DNA of 64,000 nt, from contig OX392542.1 of NCBI GenBank assembly GCA_947623455.1, forward strand, positions 9,307,625-9,371,624, read 5' to 3'. This document shows, piece after piece, positions 1 through 10,775 of the stretch (its first letter is position 1; every line of letters begins with the position of its first letter). The notes beneath the pieces were generated by a model. It saw only the letters and a program-made list of their open reading frames with translations. It searched no databases and had not been told where the DNA came from. Origin of the DNA: Mimachlamys varia. Lineage: Eukaryota; Mollusca; Bivalvia; Pectinida; Pectinidae. A program made the position numbers and the translations under genes.

Positions 1-1615
1 CCGGGATCCACACCCTCATCAACACAATGTAGACATGTGCACGTAGAACGTGCAATACACATCGTGTGTTTGTATGATTCACTGCCGATTTTGACACACA
101 CATCCAGACAATGTTGTCGGTGTTTCATTCATGTCAATACTCACAATGTATCAAAGGAGGAGTGCTGACAGACAGGGTCCGTTCTCCACAGCGGGGAAAC
201 CAATAATGTCACTCTGCCTCTGTACTGTCACTTTCGGATGCAAACAAATTCCTTTTATGGCACGCAAGGATGTGTGACGTCAGATCCGGTCAATCGTTCT
301 CTGCGGATGTTCGCGAAGTGGCTTCTCTTGTAATGCTACTTTACAATTGAGTTATACGTAAGCGCCTTACGTATCAAGGATGTCAATTTATATCTGTACA
401 CATACCCACTTCAGGAATTTTAAGAATTTGGTACGCCCCCATTGTGCAGGTGCCCGTTTAGTACGAGTTACCTCCCGTAGGCCTTGAGCTTGCTGTAACT
501 AACTGCTGGCCATGCAGATCTAGATCAACAAGGAATTGGAAGAAATTAAGCGCTATATAGGTACAGTAGTATTTCTTTCTTGCCATGGCAATATTTTGAA
601 TAAGAGCCTGATAGCCTCTATTTGGATTTTGATAAATTGACATGAGTAAATAACAAGAAAAATAGTTTTAGTAATCTGTTTTAAAATAGTTGAAATCTCT
701 GTGATAGCTGCCTGTGCTTATTTAGCTGCTTATATGTGTGTTATATGTTGCATATTTAATGCAAGTTTTAGAATAGACATAAATACTTTATCTAACGCTT
801 GTGCCAACATTCATGCACGTATACATAAATTATAAAAAGAAAAAAAAAAGATCCTCTATAAATTATTTTGATATATACGGTGAGTATATAGATCTAGAAA
901 TCAACATGCTTTTATGATACGCGGCCATATATTTTAACCTTAAACTTCCATATGGAAATAATTCACACATAAAATTATAAATTATAAATTTTAAATGGAC
1001 TTTTAATATGTTATCACGCTCGAGGAACCCTCGCTGGTAGGGATTGGCCCAACTGTTTGGTATTACAAAATGTACTCATATTGTTAATTTTGTTGTTTAT
1101 TTTTGTTTTGTAATATTTATACGTTTTACGTCCGTCATTAAAGCTCAGTAGAGCTTGTCAGCTTGTGGTTGTCAGTTTGTCGACTTTAAATAAAACTTAT
1201 CTTAAACTAAAGTCCATGCATGCTAATTAGCATAAGAACGTTTTAATGCATGCGATCTCTTTGGGTTTCTAGATATAGTTCATTACATGCTTACTTAGGG
1301 GGACCCTAATTGTAATTTTTCATAATGCCCATCGTGGAAAACTTTGTTTTCACTTTTATTCTATATTCTTTTTCAGTGTTTTCTTCCGTCTTTCTGACTT
1401 TATTTACCCTATTCATGAAGTCCAAAATCAGTGTGTGCTCGGAAATACGTCGATACCTTATTGATATAGCAGTCAGTTCTCTGTATGATAAGTTGTGATG
1501 TACAAAGCTTTCGTTTATATTCTTTACTCAAGACTTTCGTATCCTTTATTTCTGTAATTCTTCAGTTCTGCTGCATAATCGTCAAACATGCAGGAGAAAT
1601 GGAAGGCAGTTTATC
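1..1615. other. AT-rich DNA with no recognisable gene
   Basis: I see no coding region, RNA gene or known repeat here. Open frames are short and have no recognisable motif. There is one TGACGTCA palindrome at 275-282 and simple A/T runs, for example at 836-849. It may be intergenic or intronic. Confidence 0.5.
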
Positions 1616-1619
1616 GCCC

Positions 1620-1970
1620 ATTATTCCACAAGTGGTAGGACGCCGGGCTCGTGATCGACGGATTGGGAGTTCGAGTCCCGATCACGACACTTGTATCCTT
1701 GAGCAAGATACGTTACTCCGCTTGTTCCAATACTGGTACAAGTCTACTCAGCTGTAAATGAGAACGTGTTTGGGCAGTGCTAGAAATTGTAGAATGCTAG
1801 CTGTGAGTGCTGAAATGGCAGCACCGGTTGTATGCTCCCCAGGGAGTTGCGAACGATATTGTCTGATTGCTAAGGCCCTCTAACTACGGATGATAACTTA
1901 ATGTGAACCACTCTAGGAAGAACTTCAGCTTGTGATAAAGTGGTCTATGAGAACCTCGAAACAAATAGTA
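1620..1970 (+). repeat. tRNA-derived SINE
   Basis: The head carries pol III-type internal promoter signals: an A-box-like segment in the TGGTAGGACG region near 1633, and a B box GTTCGAGTCCC at 1669-1679. A non-tRNA body follows, containing CTTGAGCAAGATACG and a GCAGCACCGGTTGTATGCTC stretch. That order of modules (tRNA head, conserved body, AT-rich end) is SINE structure. I recognise the body as a common molluscan SINE type from memory only. The 90-codon frame that overlaps it is not a gene. No clear target-site duplication was seen. Confidence 0.65.
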
Positions 1971-2585
1971 TCATTAAGTTCCTTCAGCGGAAACGTATAT
2001 CCTTCCATACTCGATAGAAAAAGGAAATTATACATATCTATGCTGAACAGAAATATGGTCTCAGTTCATTTTGACAGAATGGAAACTTGGTACGAACAAG
2101 CATGATGATATGCGCCAATTTATCTTAATTAATCTTAGAAGACGTATAAGACATTTGGTTTCAGGCAAAACTTACCTTAAAGGTGCCGGTCTAGTCTTTA
2201 CCTTCTTTACACCATCAGCGTTATATTTCTATGTAAGACCCAAGCCAAGCGTGGTTGGCAATTATCCTTAACCTTTCCATGTCCGTTCAGGGAATCGGGC
2301 CTCGGCCGCCCTGGTTTAGTGCGATATCCCTGTAGATTGGCCATGTGCCCTAGAAATGAAGGGGAAACGTGAATAGGTTTGGCTGTTATCGAGTCTCATG
2401 ATCAAACACCGTAAGAACTATTTGTCCTGGCCAAGCATTAATCATGGCGCATGTCACAATTATCTTAGCGTGCACAGCGGAAATATGCTTTGTGCAAATA
2501 TATATCTTCAAAAACATGTATATTATTCGTGTATGTTCGTGTTCGATATAGCCCGGATCTTTGGTCGATTTAAAGTGCTACCATA
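1971..2585. other. Stretch with no supported gene
   Basis: Only short open frames (60-66 codons) with no family resemblance occur here. No repeat partner was found inside the window. Confidence 0.4.
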
Positions 2586-2587
2586 CT

Positions 2588-2925
2588 GAAGTATACTGCC
2601 AAAGGTCCCCAGCAGAACACCCCACACGATCACATTATGCTGACAACGGGCGAACCAGTCGTTCCACTCCCATAAAGCTGTGCGTCAATCAGTACCATTG
2701 TTAGATCTATACTCTGGTATGTCTCGGCGTGGGAACAGAACCCATAGCCTTCCTCACAGGGACGAACGCTCAACTAAAGTCCAAAAGTGAGGTAGTGTCA
2801 AGGGAGACATTAGGAAGGAGAACGTTGTTTAGAATGGAAAAAATAAGATTCCAGATTTAGTCGCCTCTTACAACCATGCAATGCGGGCTGCAGGTTCAAT
2901 TTTTGCGCCCTACCTGCAGAGCGTA
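2588..2925. repeat. Dispersed repeat R1, copy 1
   Basis: The order of blocks matches the copy at 10338-10775: TATACTGCCAAAGG at the start, then CTGACAACGGG, then GACGAACGCTCAACTAAAG, then GTGAGGTAGTGTCAAG with GAGACATTAGGAAG, and CGCCCTACCTGCAG at the end. The two copies differ by substitutions and small indels, so both are old. I recognise the ACGCTCAACTAAAG and TTTAGTCGCCTCTTACGA blocks as a repeat seen in bivalve DNA, but cannot name the family. Confidence 0.7.
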
Positions 2926-3147
2926 TATAAAGTGGCAAACACCCATTTAGCATACTGTGTGTGAGTGTGTGTTAATAAGTTTACAGTTACACATTTAAAA
3001 AAATAATGATTAAACAGAATAATAGCGGAAAACTCAAAATATATGTCCTTGCTCTGAATACCAATAATATGCATTATTAGCTCACCTGGTCCGAAGGACC
3101 GAGGTGAGCTTATGCCATACCGTGGCGTCCGTCGTCCGTCAACAGTT

Positions 3148-4385
3148 TCTTTAAACAACTTCTCCTCCATAACCACTGATAGGAAATCAACCGAATTTGG
3201 CAGGAAGCATCCTTGGGTGCCCAGGATTCAAAATTGTACTAATGGTGGGACTGAACCCCTAGGGGGCTGAGGTGCAGGGCCAAAAAGGGTTATTTAGCTA
3301 TATTGGTTTAAGCGACTTCTTCTCCATAACCACTGATTGGAAATCAGCCTTATTTGGCAGAAAGTATCCCTAGGTGCTTAGGATTCAAAATTGTGCTCAT
3401 GGTGGGACTGACCCCCTAGGGGGCTCAGGGGTGGGGCCATAAACAATTATTTACCTATATTGATATTAGCGACTTCTTCTTCATAACCACTGATTGGAAA
3501 TCAGCCTTATTTGGCAGGAAGTATGCTTAGGTGCCCAGGATTCAAAATTGTACTAATGGTGGGACTGACCCCCTAGGAGGCTGAGGGGCGGGGCCAAAAA
3601 GGGTTATTTAGCTATATTGGTTTAGTCGACTTTTTCTCCATAACCACTGATTGGTAATCAACCTTATTTGGCAGGAAGCATCCTTAGGTGCCCAGGATTC
3701 AAAATTGTACTAATGGTGGGACTGAACCCCTAGGGGGCTGAGGGGCGGGGCCAAAAAGGGTTATTAAGCTTTATTGGTTTAATCGACTTCTTTTCCATAA
3801 CCATTGATTGGAAATCAGCCCTATTTGGCAGGAAGCATCCCTAGCTGCTCAGGATTCAAAATGATACTCATGGTGGGACTGACCCCCTAGGGGGCTGAGG
3901 GGTGGGGGCCATAGAAAAGTATTTAGCTATATTGATATTAGCGACTTTTTCTTCATAACCACTGATTGGAAATCAGCCTTATTTGGCAGAAAGTATCCCT
4001 AGGTGCTTAGGATTCAAAATTGTGCTCATGGTGGGACTTACCCCCTAGGGGGCTCAGGGGTGGGGCCATAAACAATTATTTACCTATATTGATATTAGCG
4101 ACTTCTTATTCATAACCACTGATTGGAAATCAGCCTTATTTGGCAGGAAGTATGCTTAGGTGCCCAGGATTCAAAATTGTACTAATGGTGGGACTGAACC
4201 CCTAGGGGGCTGAGGGGCGGGGCCAAAAAGGGTTATTTAGCTATATTGGTTTAATCGACTTCTTCTCCATAACCATTGATTGGAAATCAGCCTTATTTGG
4301 CAGGAAGCATCCCTAGCTGCTCAACATTCAAAATTGTACTAATGTTGGGACTGACCCCCTAGGGGGCTGAGGGGCGAGCCAAAAC
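3148..4385. repeat. Eight ~157-bp tandem units inside the element
   Basis: Units start near 3148, 3309, 3468, 3627, 3783, 3940, 4097 and 4256, a spacing of 155-161. Each carries CATAACCACTGATTGGAAAT (or a close variant), the block TTATTTGGCAG, the block CAGGATTCAAAATTGTACT, and CCCCCTAGGGGGCT. Two inverted motifs recur in most units: CTGATTGGAAATCAG, a small hairpin, and CCCCCTAGGGGG, a 12-base palindrome. Sub-families alternate (TTGATATTAGCG versus TTGGTTTAATCG joints), so units were amplified as blocks rather than singly. Confidence 0.9.
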
Positions 4386-4446
4386 GTAAATATTTTATCA
4401 TGATTACTTAGATACCAATGTATCCAGGTGAGCGATACAGGCCCTC

Positions 4447-4983
4447 AGTGATCACTTCTTCCTCCACTGTACTCTGTTTAATAGTCAAAGGCAAATTCTC
4501 ATGAACTCTGTTTCTGCTCTTAATGATATTATTCCATTAACTACTCTTACTTTCCTATATAGATGTCAAAATCTCGATACTTATATTAATGCAAAAATTC
4601 TGGAGATGGTTCAGAGATTCGTTAAAGATACTAAACGTTTTTACTAGATTATAACTACTTATTTACGTATCTTTGTATTACACTGGTATATAGAATTTAG
4701 CCCAGCACAAAATTGTACTATGTGCTATCCATTAGCCTCTTTGCAATTTTTATTCTCTATAGCATGATGCAATTTCTATAACAATATCGAAATGAAATTA
4801 TAAAAAAAGTAATGACATATAGTTAACAATGTGTAACTAATTTATGTATGTTTTATCTATATTTGAATTCAGTAAGATGTGTATAAACTGTTTATAACTG
4901 TAAGGAGAGGGTGCTCATAGGCTTTGCCTGTTGCCCAATCCATTGTATCAAAGATCTGAACAATACATATTCTGAAATGAAAT
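4447..4983 (+). mobile_element. 5'-truncated LINE 3' end inserted in the 157-bp-repeat element
   Basis: The host element's terminal sequence GATACAGGCCCTC occurs at 4434-4446 and again at 4984-4996, exactly flanking this 537-bp segment. That is a 13-bp target-site duplication. The segment ends in a GAAATGAAAT tail. It begins with the last 65 codons of a reverse-transcriptase reading frame, so it is a 5'-truncated insertion, which is normal for LINEs. Confidence 0.75.
4450..4647 (+). pseudogene. C-terminal 65 residues of a CR1/L2/Jockey-group LINE ORF2
   Basis: The open frame starts at the truncation point with DHFFLHCTLFNSQRQIL and ends in a TAG at 4645-4647. The pattern HFFxxC followed by xRQxL is what I know from the extreme C-terminus of LINE ORF2 proteins in the CR1/L2/Jockey group, after the reverse-transcriptase domain. 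A closely similar motif (FFFEC or FLNVV with KRQTL) occurs in the LINE copies near 49.1 and 54.0 kb. No endonuclease or reverse-transcriptase core is present, so it cannot be active. Confidence 0.7.
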
Positions 4984-5008
4984 GATACAGGCCCTCTGGG
5001 CCTCTTGT

Positions 5009-5915
5009 ATATAAATTACCAAAATATTCTTACTATATATTCCCCTTCTAAATATTTTTATCCACGGTTTTTATCCGAACTTTATTTTTTTCCTAGACAC
5101 GTATGTCAAAATCGTTTTCCAGTGTAAATGATCCGTACTTTCGGTCAAGCATGGTTGATAGATAGGGTTGCTTTGTTCGAGGTCTAAGATTCTGAATCAT
5201 AGTCTTTGTTCTTGAGGACATTTCAACGGATTTGATTTTAGCATATCTTTGTCTGAACAAGATTTTTTTTTTTAAATTAATTCTTTAAAACTCGGTTCAT
5301 CATTCCCCCAGCCGTTAGATCTGAGAAGAAACAGCTTGGTTTCTGTTGAAGAAGGTACATTGATCTTAACCCAAGGTTATTTTTTGTATACAGAAAACAT
5401 CACTGTATAATGCTAACATTATATTTATCTACTAGTATTTTATTTCACGGAGGAGGTTTTTGAATTTCTGAAACAGAGTGCCAGTGAATAAATATTATCG
5501 TTTAAAACGAACACAAAGACCCCGGGTATGTTTTCAAAGTCCTGTTCTGCACGTGTTGTCGGGTGAACAAAGTTCCCACATCTGAATTGTCTTACAGGTT
5601 ATGTGTGATAGAGTAGAAATAGTTAGCTGTTAGTAGGAAACGTTAATAGGGACCATTATATACACATACATCTAATTAAATCAAATGGAGATTCCACTCG
5701 CTTCAAAATCTGTAAGAGGAGTGGAAATAGAACGATTAATGTAATTTGATTAAATATGTGTTCATAAATAAAAGTATAAGAGCATATCGTTGTATTTATA
5801 TTAGCATTATAAAGAAGTTTAGTCAAACATTATTTCTATTTCATTCTTCTGTTAATCAGTATTATATACAGACATGTTTTGCAATTTGGGATTAGAAATG
5901 AACTGAAGGAAAGTC
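5009..5915. other. AT-rich stretch without a gene
   Basis: No coding frame or RNA gene was seen. The segment near 5226-5290 (TAGCATATCTTTGTCTGAAC then a T run) has a loose partner at 6789-6840, so part of it may be an old repeat. Confidence 0.4.
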
Positions 5916-5918
5916 GGC

Positions 5919-5990
5919 GACCAGATAGCTCAATTGGTTGAGCGTCCGTCTAGAGTTCGGAAGGTCCCGGTTTCGAACCCCGGTCTGGCC
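5919..5990 (+). repeat. tRNA-like SINE head, copy 1
   Basis: These 72 bases fold as a near-canonical cloverleaf: acceptor GACCAGA with TCTGGCC (one A-C mismatch), D arm GCTC with GAGC, anticodon stem TCCG with CGGA, and T arm CCGG with CCGG around TTTCGAA. The loop would present AGA, but the variable arm is only 5 bases, unlike a tRNA-Ser. A near-identical module lies at 6170-6241 followed by the same GTNCATTTTTCCTCTCC sequence. A repeated tRNA-like module with a shared 3' body is a SINE, not a working tRNA gene. The alternative of two tandem tRNA genes is less likely. Confidence 0.7.
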
Positions 5991-6169
5991 GTACATTTTT
6001 CCTCTCCTGTTACATTTGGTGCCTGTGACCAAACCTTGTTATAAGTACTGGGTACATACTTAGCAAGGGGATACCCAAACCTGGGTTGTAAATCGTGATG
6101 TCTTCGAGGTCGAAGACTTTGTTAAAGGAGGGAGGAATGTAGCGGATCTACACAGGGTCGATCGTCGGC

Positions 6170-6241
6170 GACCAGATAGCTCAATTGGTTGAGCGTCCGT
6201 CTAGAGTTCGGAAGGTCCCGGGTTCGATCCCCGGTCTGGCC
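6170..6241 (+). repeat. tRNA-like SINE head, copy 2
   Basis: This is the same 72-base cloverleaf as at 5919-5990, differing at the T arm (GGGTTCGATCC, a perfect B box). A body starting GTGCATTTTTCCTCTCC follows. The two heads are 251 bp apart, which could be a dimeric SINE or two insertions. The intervening DNA (TACTGGGTACATACTTAGC and flanks) looks like SINE body. A GTC-GGCGACCAGATAGC entry sequence precedes both heads. Confidence 0.7.
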
Positions 6242-6299
6242 GTGCATTTTTCCTCTCCTATTACAGTTGTATATACACACGGGAGTAAACGAATACCTT

Positions 6300-7005
6300 A
6301 TGTTCACAATGACAGGGGAGGTACAGCAATTGTAACGGAAAAATATGCAAATTAGTTTACAACATAGTTTCCTATATACGAAATTTGCTTATATGAACGT
6401 GTCGGATAGGGTGGGCAAGAACAATCACCTGTTAACTGTGGGACAAGTTGCTCTCGTGTAGGTGCTCAGGTCCCATCCCGGCAAACCTTGATAGAAAGCA
6501 AAAAATCGCCTTTCACTGCACAATCCAATACGACCGACCCAATATGAGGCCAAATGCGATATCCATGAGGATCCCATTCCCCGCTAAGTATCTATAGGGA
6601 AGACTTAAACTGTGCATAGCATAATTAGTTAAGGTCGCTTCCTAGCTTTGAGCTAGAGGGACTTTCTCTTTAGGTCAATGGAAGAGTGACCGACAGAAGG
6701 CCCTATGAAATACCAGTACCCTAACGCCAGATTTTCAGGACAAGGTTCATAACATTTCCATGATTCCATCCATCCGACGGCTTTTATTAAAGCATATATT
6801 CGTCTGAATAAGACAATTTTTTATTTAATTTTTTTTTAACATAGTGACCTTAAAATGCCCCCTCCTTCAGCATTTTCATGTTCTTTATCCCCATATTGCT
6901 ATGGCCCAACTGGACACATTGTAACCGGTAATCTGAATATCATGGAATTTATTAAACGAGTTGAATAATTTGACGTGTCTTTAGATCTATCCATAAATAC
7001 CGGTA
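6300..7005. other. Stretch with no supported gene
   Basis: I see no coding frame with family resemblance. The last part may be the unrecognised 5' end of the Penelope-like element that follows. Confidence 0.35.
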
Positions 7006-7008
7006 GAT

Positions 7009-8520
7009 TTGAAATGTCCATCAGTCGGTTTCCCGGACTTGGTAGCAAACACATCTACCATTTCCAACAATAAAACATCTACACTACAAACTGGATTTGG
7101 AATTTATTCTTCAAGGAAGACTTTTAAACTCTGCAAACATGCTGAATTGGATTCACTTTCAGAGTGGGTTAAATATATCAGGTCCAAAATGAAAACTAAA
7201 CACAAGTTGATATTTCTTGACCCCGATGTTCGAACAACACTCAACGACCTACATGATAAATATGTGGCTGTGTCTGCAGACAAGGCATCTAATAACCCGA
7301 TCCTGGTTTTCAAACACTATCACATTCATTGTTTGCAAAAAAAAAAAAAAAAAAAACTTGGCCTGCTTGATAACCAGGGTAACCCCTAATTACGGATCTT
7401 TTTTTAAAGATGAAATACTTTCCAATCCCAATCATACATCAGTATTACAATCATTCAATATACCCGTTAATGATAAAGACGCTGACTTACCTCGGTTATA
7501 TTGGATACCTAAGCTACACAAGGACCCTTATAAGCAACGTTTTATCTCTGGCTCATTGCTCGACCAAGCCATTATTAAAACTTCTTACTACCATTCTTTA
7601 TACCGTTAAATAAGGGCTTTAGTCTAAATGTGACACTGTATACTCTAGAAGTTGCGTTAATGGGATGTGGATTTTGAAAACCTCAAAAGATCTTCTGATC
7701 AGTCTTGAGCACCCTCTTCTAAAAAATGTTTCGTTCATCAAAACATTTGATTTTTTCACCCTGTACACTACCATACCACAAACCAAACTGGAAGAACGTC
7801 TTCGGTATCTCATTATGAGAGCTTTCTTTTCCAAGAAAGGTGAACGACCATACAAATACATGGCTGTGAACTATCTTGCAGCAGCATACTTTGTGAAAAA
7901 CACAACAAAAGCTAGGTTGAAATATACTGAGGAAGATATAGTATGAATTCCTGGACTGTTGGTATGCCAATGGGAACTAACTGTGCCCCACTTTTGACTG
8001 ACTTGTTGTTGTTTTCATACGAGGTTGCCGAGGGGCTTATCAGGCCGGGTACCAAAAACCTTGCCAAATCTTTCAATTTCATTTCAGGTATATCGACGAT
8101 ATTTTGTCTATAAACAACAAGACGTTTGCTGACCTAGTCGATCGTATATGCCCTTCTGAACTTGTAATTAAACACACAACAGACTCTCCTACATCAGCTT
8201 CTTACCTCGATCTTTACTTAAACTATGACCAACATGGGCAACTTACTACTAAACTGTATGATAAACATGACGTTTCGACGTTCCGATCGTGAACTTTCCC
8301 TTTCTTGATAGTTACATCACTGCTTCTCCATCCTATGGTGTTTACATGTCGCAATTGATTTGTTATTCTAGGGCTTGTTCTGAATATCGAGATTTTCGTG
8401 ATATATGTCAACTGCTGACGAACAACCTTACGGCACAGTGATTCGAGAGATGCAGGTGGATGGTTGATGAAGATTATGGGCAAGTTTTATGGTCGCCATC
8501 TTGATATCATCGAGAAATAG
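7009..8520 (+). pseudogene. Penelope-like reverse transcriptase, frameshifted
   Basis: Fragments read in order across changing frames. At 7009-7335: VSADKASNN, a motif typical of this RT lineage before its fingers. At 7357-7609: LPRLYWIPKLHKDPYKQRF, the diagnostic PKLHK block. At 7665-7946: FIKTFDFFTLYTTIPQTKL, the first catalytic-D block equivalent. At 7947-8090: VGMPMGTNCAPLLTDLLLF. At 8104-8290: INNKTFADLVDRICPSEL and SYLDLYLNYDQHG. The conserved YIDD site is damaged at the 8090-8104 frame break. A 20-A run at 7337-7356 also breaks the frame. The protein is not makeable. Assignment to Penelope-like elements is from motif memory. Confidence 0.75.
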
Positions 8521-8810
8521 TCTGTATCTTTGTGTGATATGAAGATTGACGTTTTTGAATTTGAATATAAGTGTGCTTACTGGTAATGATTGACAATGAA
8601 GACTCGATTATCATTTTGATGTGACCAAGAATTACATTACGGGTGTCGTTGATGAAGCAGAAGACACTTACTCTTCCGGAACACCTGGTCTTATTATCTT
8701 GTACTTTTACGAGGGTCTCCATGTAAATCTTTCCTTTGTTCCTTTTTTGTATCTGGTTTAATTGTTCGGATTATGGTTTTGTTGACGCTTTGGTATTCTT
8801 TGATTTTTTT
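7009..8810 (+). mobile_element. Penelope-like element, decayed
   Basis: This is a reverse-transcriptase region in at least four frames followed by a noncoding 3' tail (about 8520-8810). The tail contains TGAAGCAGAAGACACTTACT, CTTCCGGAACACCTGGTCTT and GTTTTGTTGACGCTTTGG. The tail is found again many times in the window and fixes the element's right edge, where it ends at a T run near 8810. The left edge is not defined. No GIY-YIG endonuclease domain was recognised downstream of the reverse transcriptase. Confidence 0.7.
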
Positions 8811-8941
8811 CAACCTCACATGCAGGAAAATAAAGCTATGAGGTATTGGGATGCTGGCTTAATTGTTAATAAAAACATATATACACACACAACCTAAAAT
8901 AATGTCAACTAATGTTTTGAACTGATTATGTTTGTGTTTAG

Positions 8942-9022
8942 GTGGTGGTTTGGTCATGCTATGCTGGGAAACCTCTATACACATGGATGAGGATGGTGAA
9001 CGTTGTTGCCTTCCCTTTCCAG
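8942..9022 (+). other. Possible internal exon of an unknown host gene
   Basis: A pyrimidine-rich tract ending TTTGTGTTTAG at 8931-8941 precedes an 81-base open segment. The segment ends CCTTTCCAG followed by GTAATT, a good donor. The frame starting at 8942 is open for 27 codons and includes CYAGKPLYTWMRMVNVVAF. A second frame is also open. The length divisible by three and the consensus splice signals at both ends fit an internal exon. I do not recognise the peptide, and no neighbouring exon was found, so this could be chance. Confidence 0.25.
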
Positions 9023-10335
9023 GTAATTTCACAAATCAATGTGCTCCGCTAATCCAGTTAAATAAGTTGAAGTGTAACAATAAAAGTCTGTAAGTCTAAC
9101 AGTAATATCGACGATACTGATAATGCCATATTGTCAATGTATCGTGAGGATCACTGACCTCTGATTTGACCCAGATTTACAATGGCGTTGATTTCGGTCA
9201 AGCAGATCATCTTTCAAAACATTTGGTCTCACTCTACTTCAATTTTCAGGTGGTCTTCGAACAAAATATATTTTGTTCAACATTCTTTTGATATTTTGTC
9301 ATAGTCGGATTACGTGCAATTGAGTACAAAATGCCATTCAGGCATTAAAAACTAGGTTTTACCAGAGACATAAGCCAAAGTTGTATACGTCTCTGATTTC
9401 ATAGACTGTATCTGATGTCATCTTGGTCACGTTTAGAAGTTGACGCCTTCGTGTAAAGATACCCGCATTTATGTATTCCTTTGTGTGCTTCCTCATTATT
9501 TGATGGTCCATAGATTACACACTTTCCACACGTCATGCATTGTCACGTGATCAGTCGTGGGAGGACTAGTCAGCTTCCAATCTCTACCCTGAGCAAGGAC
9601 CGATAACTCTGGGTAGAGATTGGTCAGCTTCAGCTAGAGTACTTCCTTAGCAACGTAAACTTATAAGAGATATTGTATTTATTATTATTATTTTTTACTT
9701 TTTTCTTAATTACTTTTTTTTTCCTGCAAAACAGGTACAATTTAATTGTTTTTATCACTAGAATGTATACATTAATTATCTTAACTATGGGCTTATCGTT
9801 AAGCTTTTGAAGGACGGACTAGATGTACATTTAGTCGGGATAATTGATAATGCATGACGGGAAGATTCTGTCATTGATACTATCAGTGAAAACACTATAA
9901 ACTACAACGAGAATACAGAAATATAGAAGATTTTCCTTTTACGACAAACTTTTTAAATGAATTATTTGTTTGATAATTTGAGATAGGATCTTTGCTTCTG
10001 AAATAATAATCTTTAAAAAGATGTCGTGAATTCGAATTATTCTGTTTATGAATGCTTAATATTATTTTGCACAACATTTTGTGTAAAAGAATTGCATGAG
10101 AATGAGACATTTCATAAAGATAATAGGGAAATGAGTGTTCCGATAGTAACATGCTTGTCTGATACGACACGTTTACACCGTTACTGTGATAACATGGAGG
10201 ATGTGGTGGGGTGTTGGTTGTATTATTTTTACATCTTATTTACAGCTTAAGTCATTAAAGGACGTCCTCTTGGTGTGTGCGACGTGAATGTGTGTTTAGT
10301 GCGTGTGTTTTTGGAGGCTGTTCGCTTCTTTTACC
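9023..10335. other. Mostly unique DNA with one small hairpin
   Basis: No gene is recognisable. At 9577-9624, CCAATCTCTACCCTGAG pairs with CTCTGGGTAGAGATTGG across a 14-base loop (one mismatch in 17). The remainder is AT-rich DNA with short open frames only. Confidence 0.45.
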
Positions 10336-10337
10336 AA

Positions 10338-10775
10338 TTTATACTGCCAAAGGCCCCCAACAGAACACCACAACCGGTCACATTATACTGACAACGGGTG
10401 AACCATTCGTTGCACTCCAGTAATGCTGAGCGACAAGCAGGAAGTAGAAACCACCATTTTGGAGACTCCCGGATGTCTCGACCAGGTTTCAGATAGCCAG
10501 GACATGTGTGAGCTGACGATGTATGAGAACATCCTAATTTAATGACAATCAAAGTTTAAACTTTTTGCACATATTTGTCTCCAGGTAAGATTCACCTTCC
10601 TCATAGGGGCAGACGCTCAACTAAAGGCCAACAGTGAGGTAGTGTCAAGCGAGACATTAGGAAGAAGACAGTTGTTTATACAGTTAGAAAAGATAAGATC
10701 ACAAGTTTAGTCGCTTCTTACGAATCATGCAATTGGGACAGCAGGTTCGTGCGCCCTACCTGCAGGGCAGGAGAG
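10338..10775. repeat. Dispersed repeat R1, copy 2
   Basis: The same block order as at 2588-2925: TATACTGCCAAAGGC, CTGACAACGGGTGAACCA, ACGCTCAACTAAAG, GTGAGGTAGTGTCAAG, GAGACATTAGGAAG, TTTAGTCGCTTCTTACGA and CGCCCTACCTGCAG. This copy is about 100 bp longer in its first half. Both copies are in the same orientation, 7.7 kb apart. Confidence 0.7.

Larger units (their letters stand above)
3080..5008. mobile_element. Non-autonomous element with internal ~157-bp tandem repeats
   Basis: The left end is a near-perfect 30-base hairpin at 3080-3109 (GCTCACCT with GGTCC, loop GAA, then GGACC and AGGTGAGC). The right end, CCAGGTGAGCGATACAGGCC at 4424-4443, repeats the arm in inverted form. Between them lie eight units of about 157 bp, described separately. 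The terminal sequence is split by a LINE fragment and resumes at 4984-5008 with GGCCCTCTGGGCCTCTTG. This architecture of short terminal hairpin, noncoding flanks and a few ~160-bp core repeats resembles the pearl and tandem-repeat-containing MITE or Helitron-like elements reported from bivalves. The exact class is not resolved. Confidence 0.65.

Noticed and set aside
1485..1757. 90-codon open frame as a gene
   Set aside because: It lies across the SINE head, and its C-terminal half is translated tRNA-like sequence.
5919..6241. Two functional tRNA genes
   Set aside because: Acceptor mismatch, an AGA anticodon with a short variable arm, no pol III terminator placed right after the 3' end, and a shared SINE-like body.
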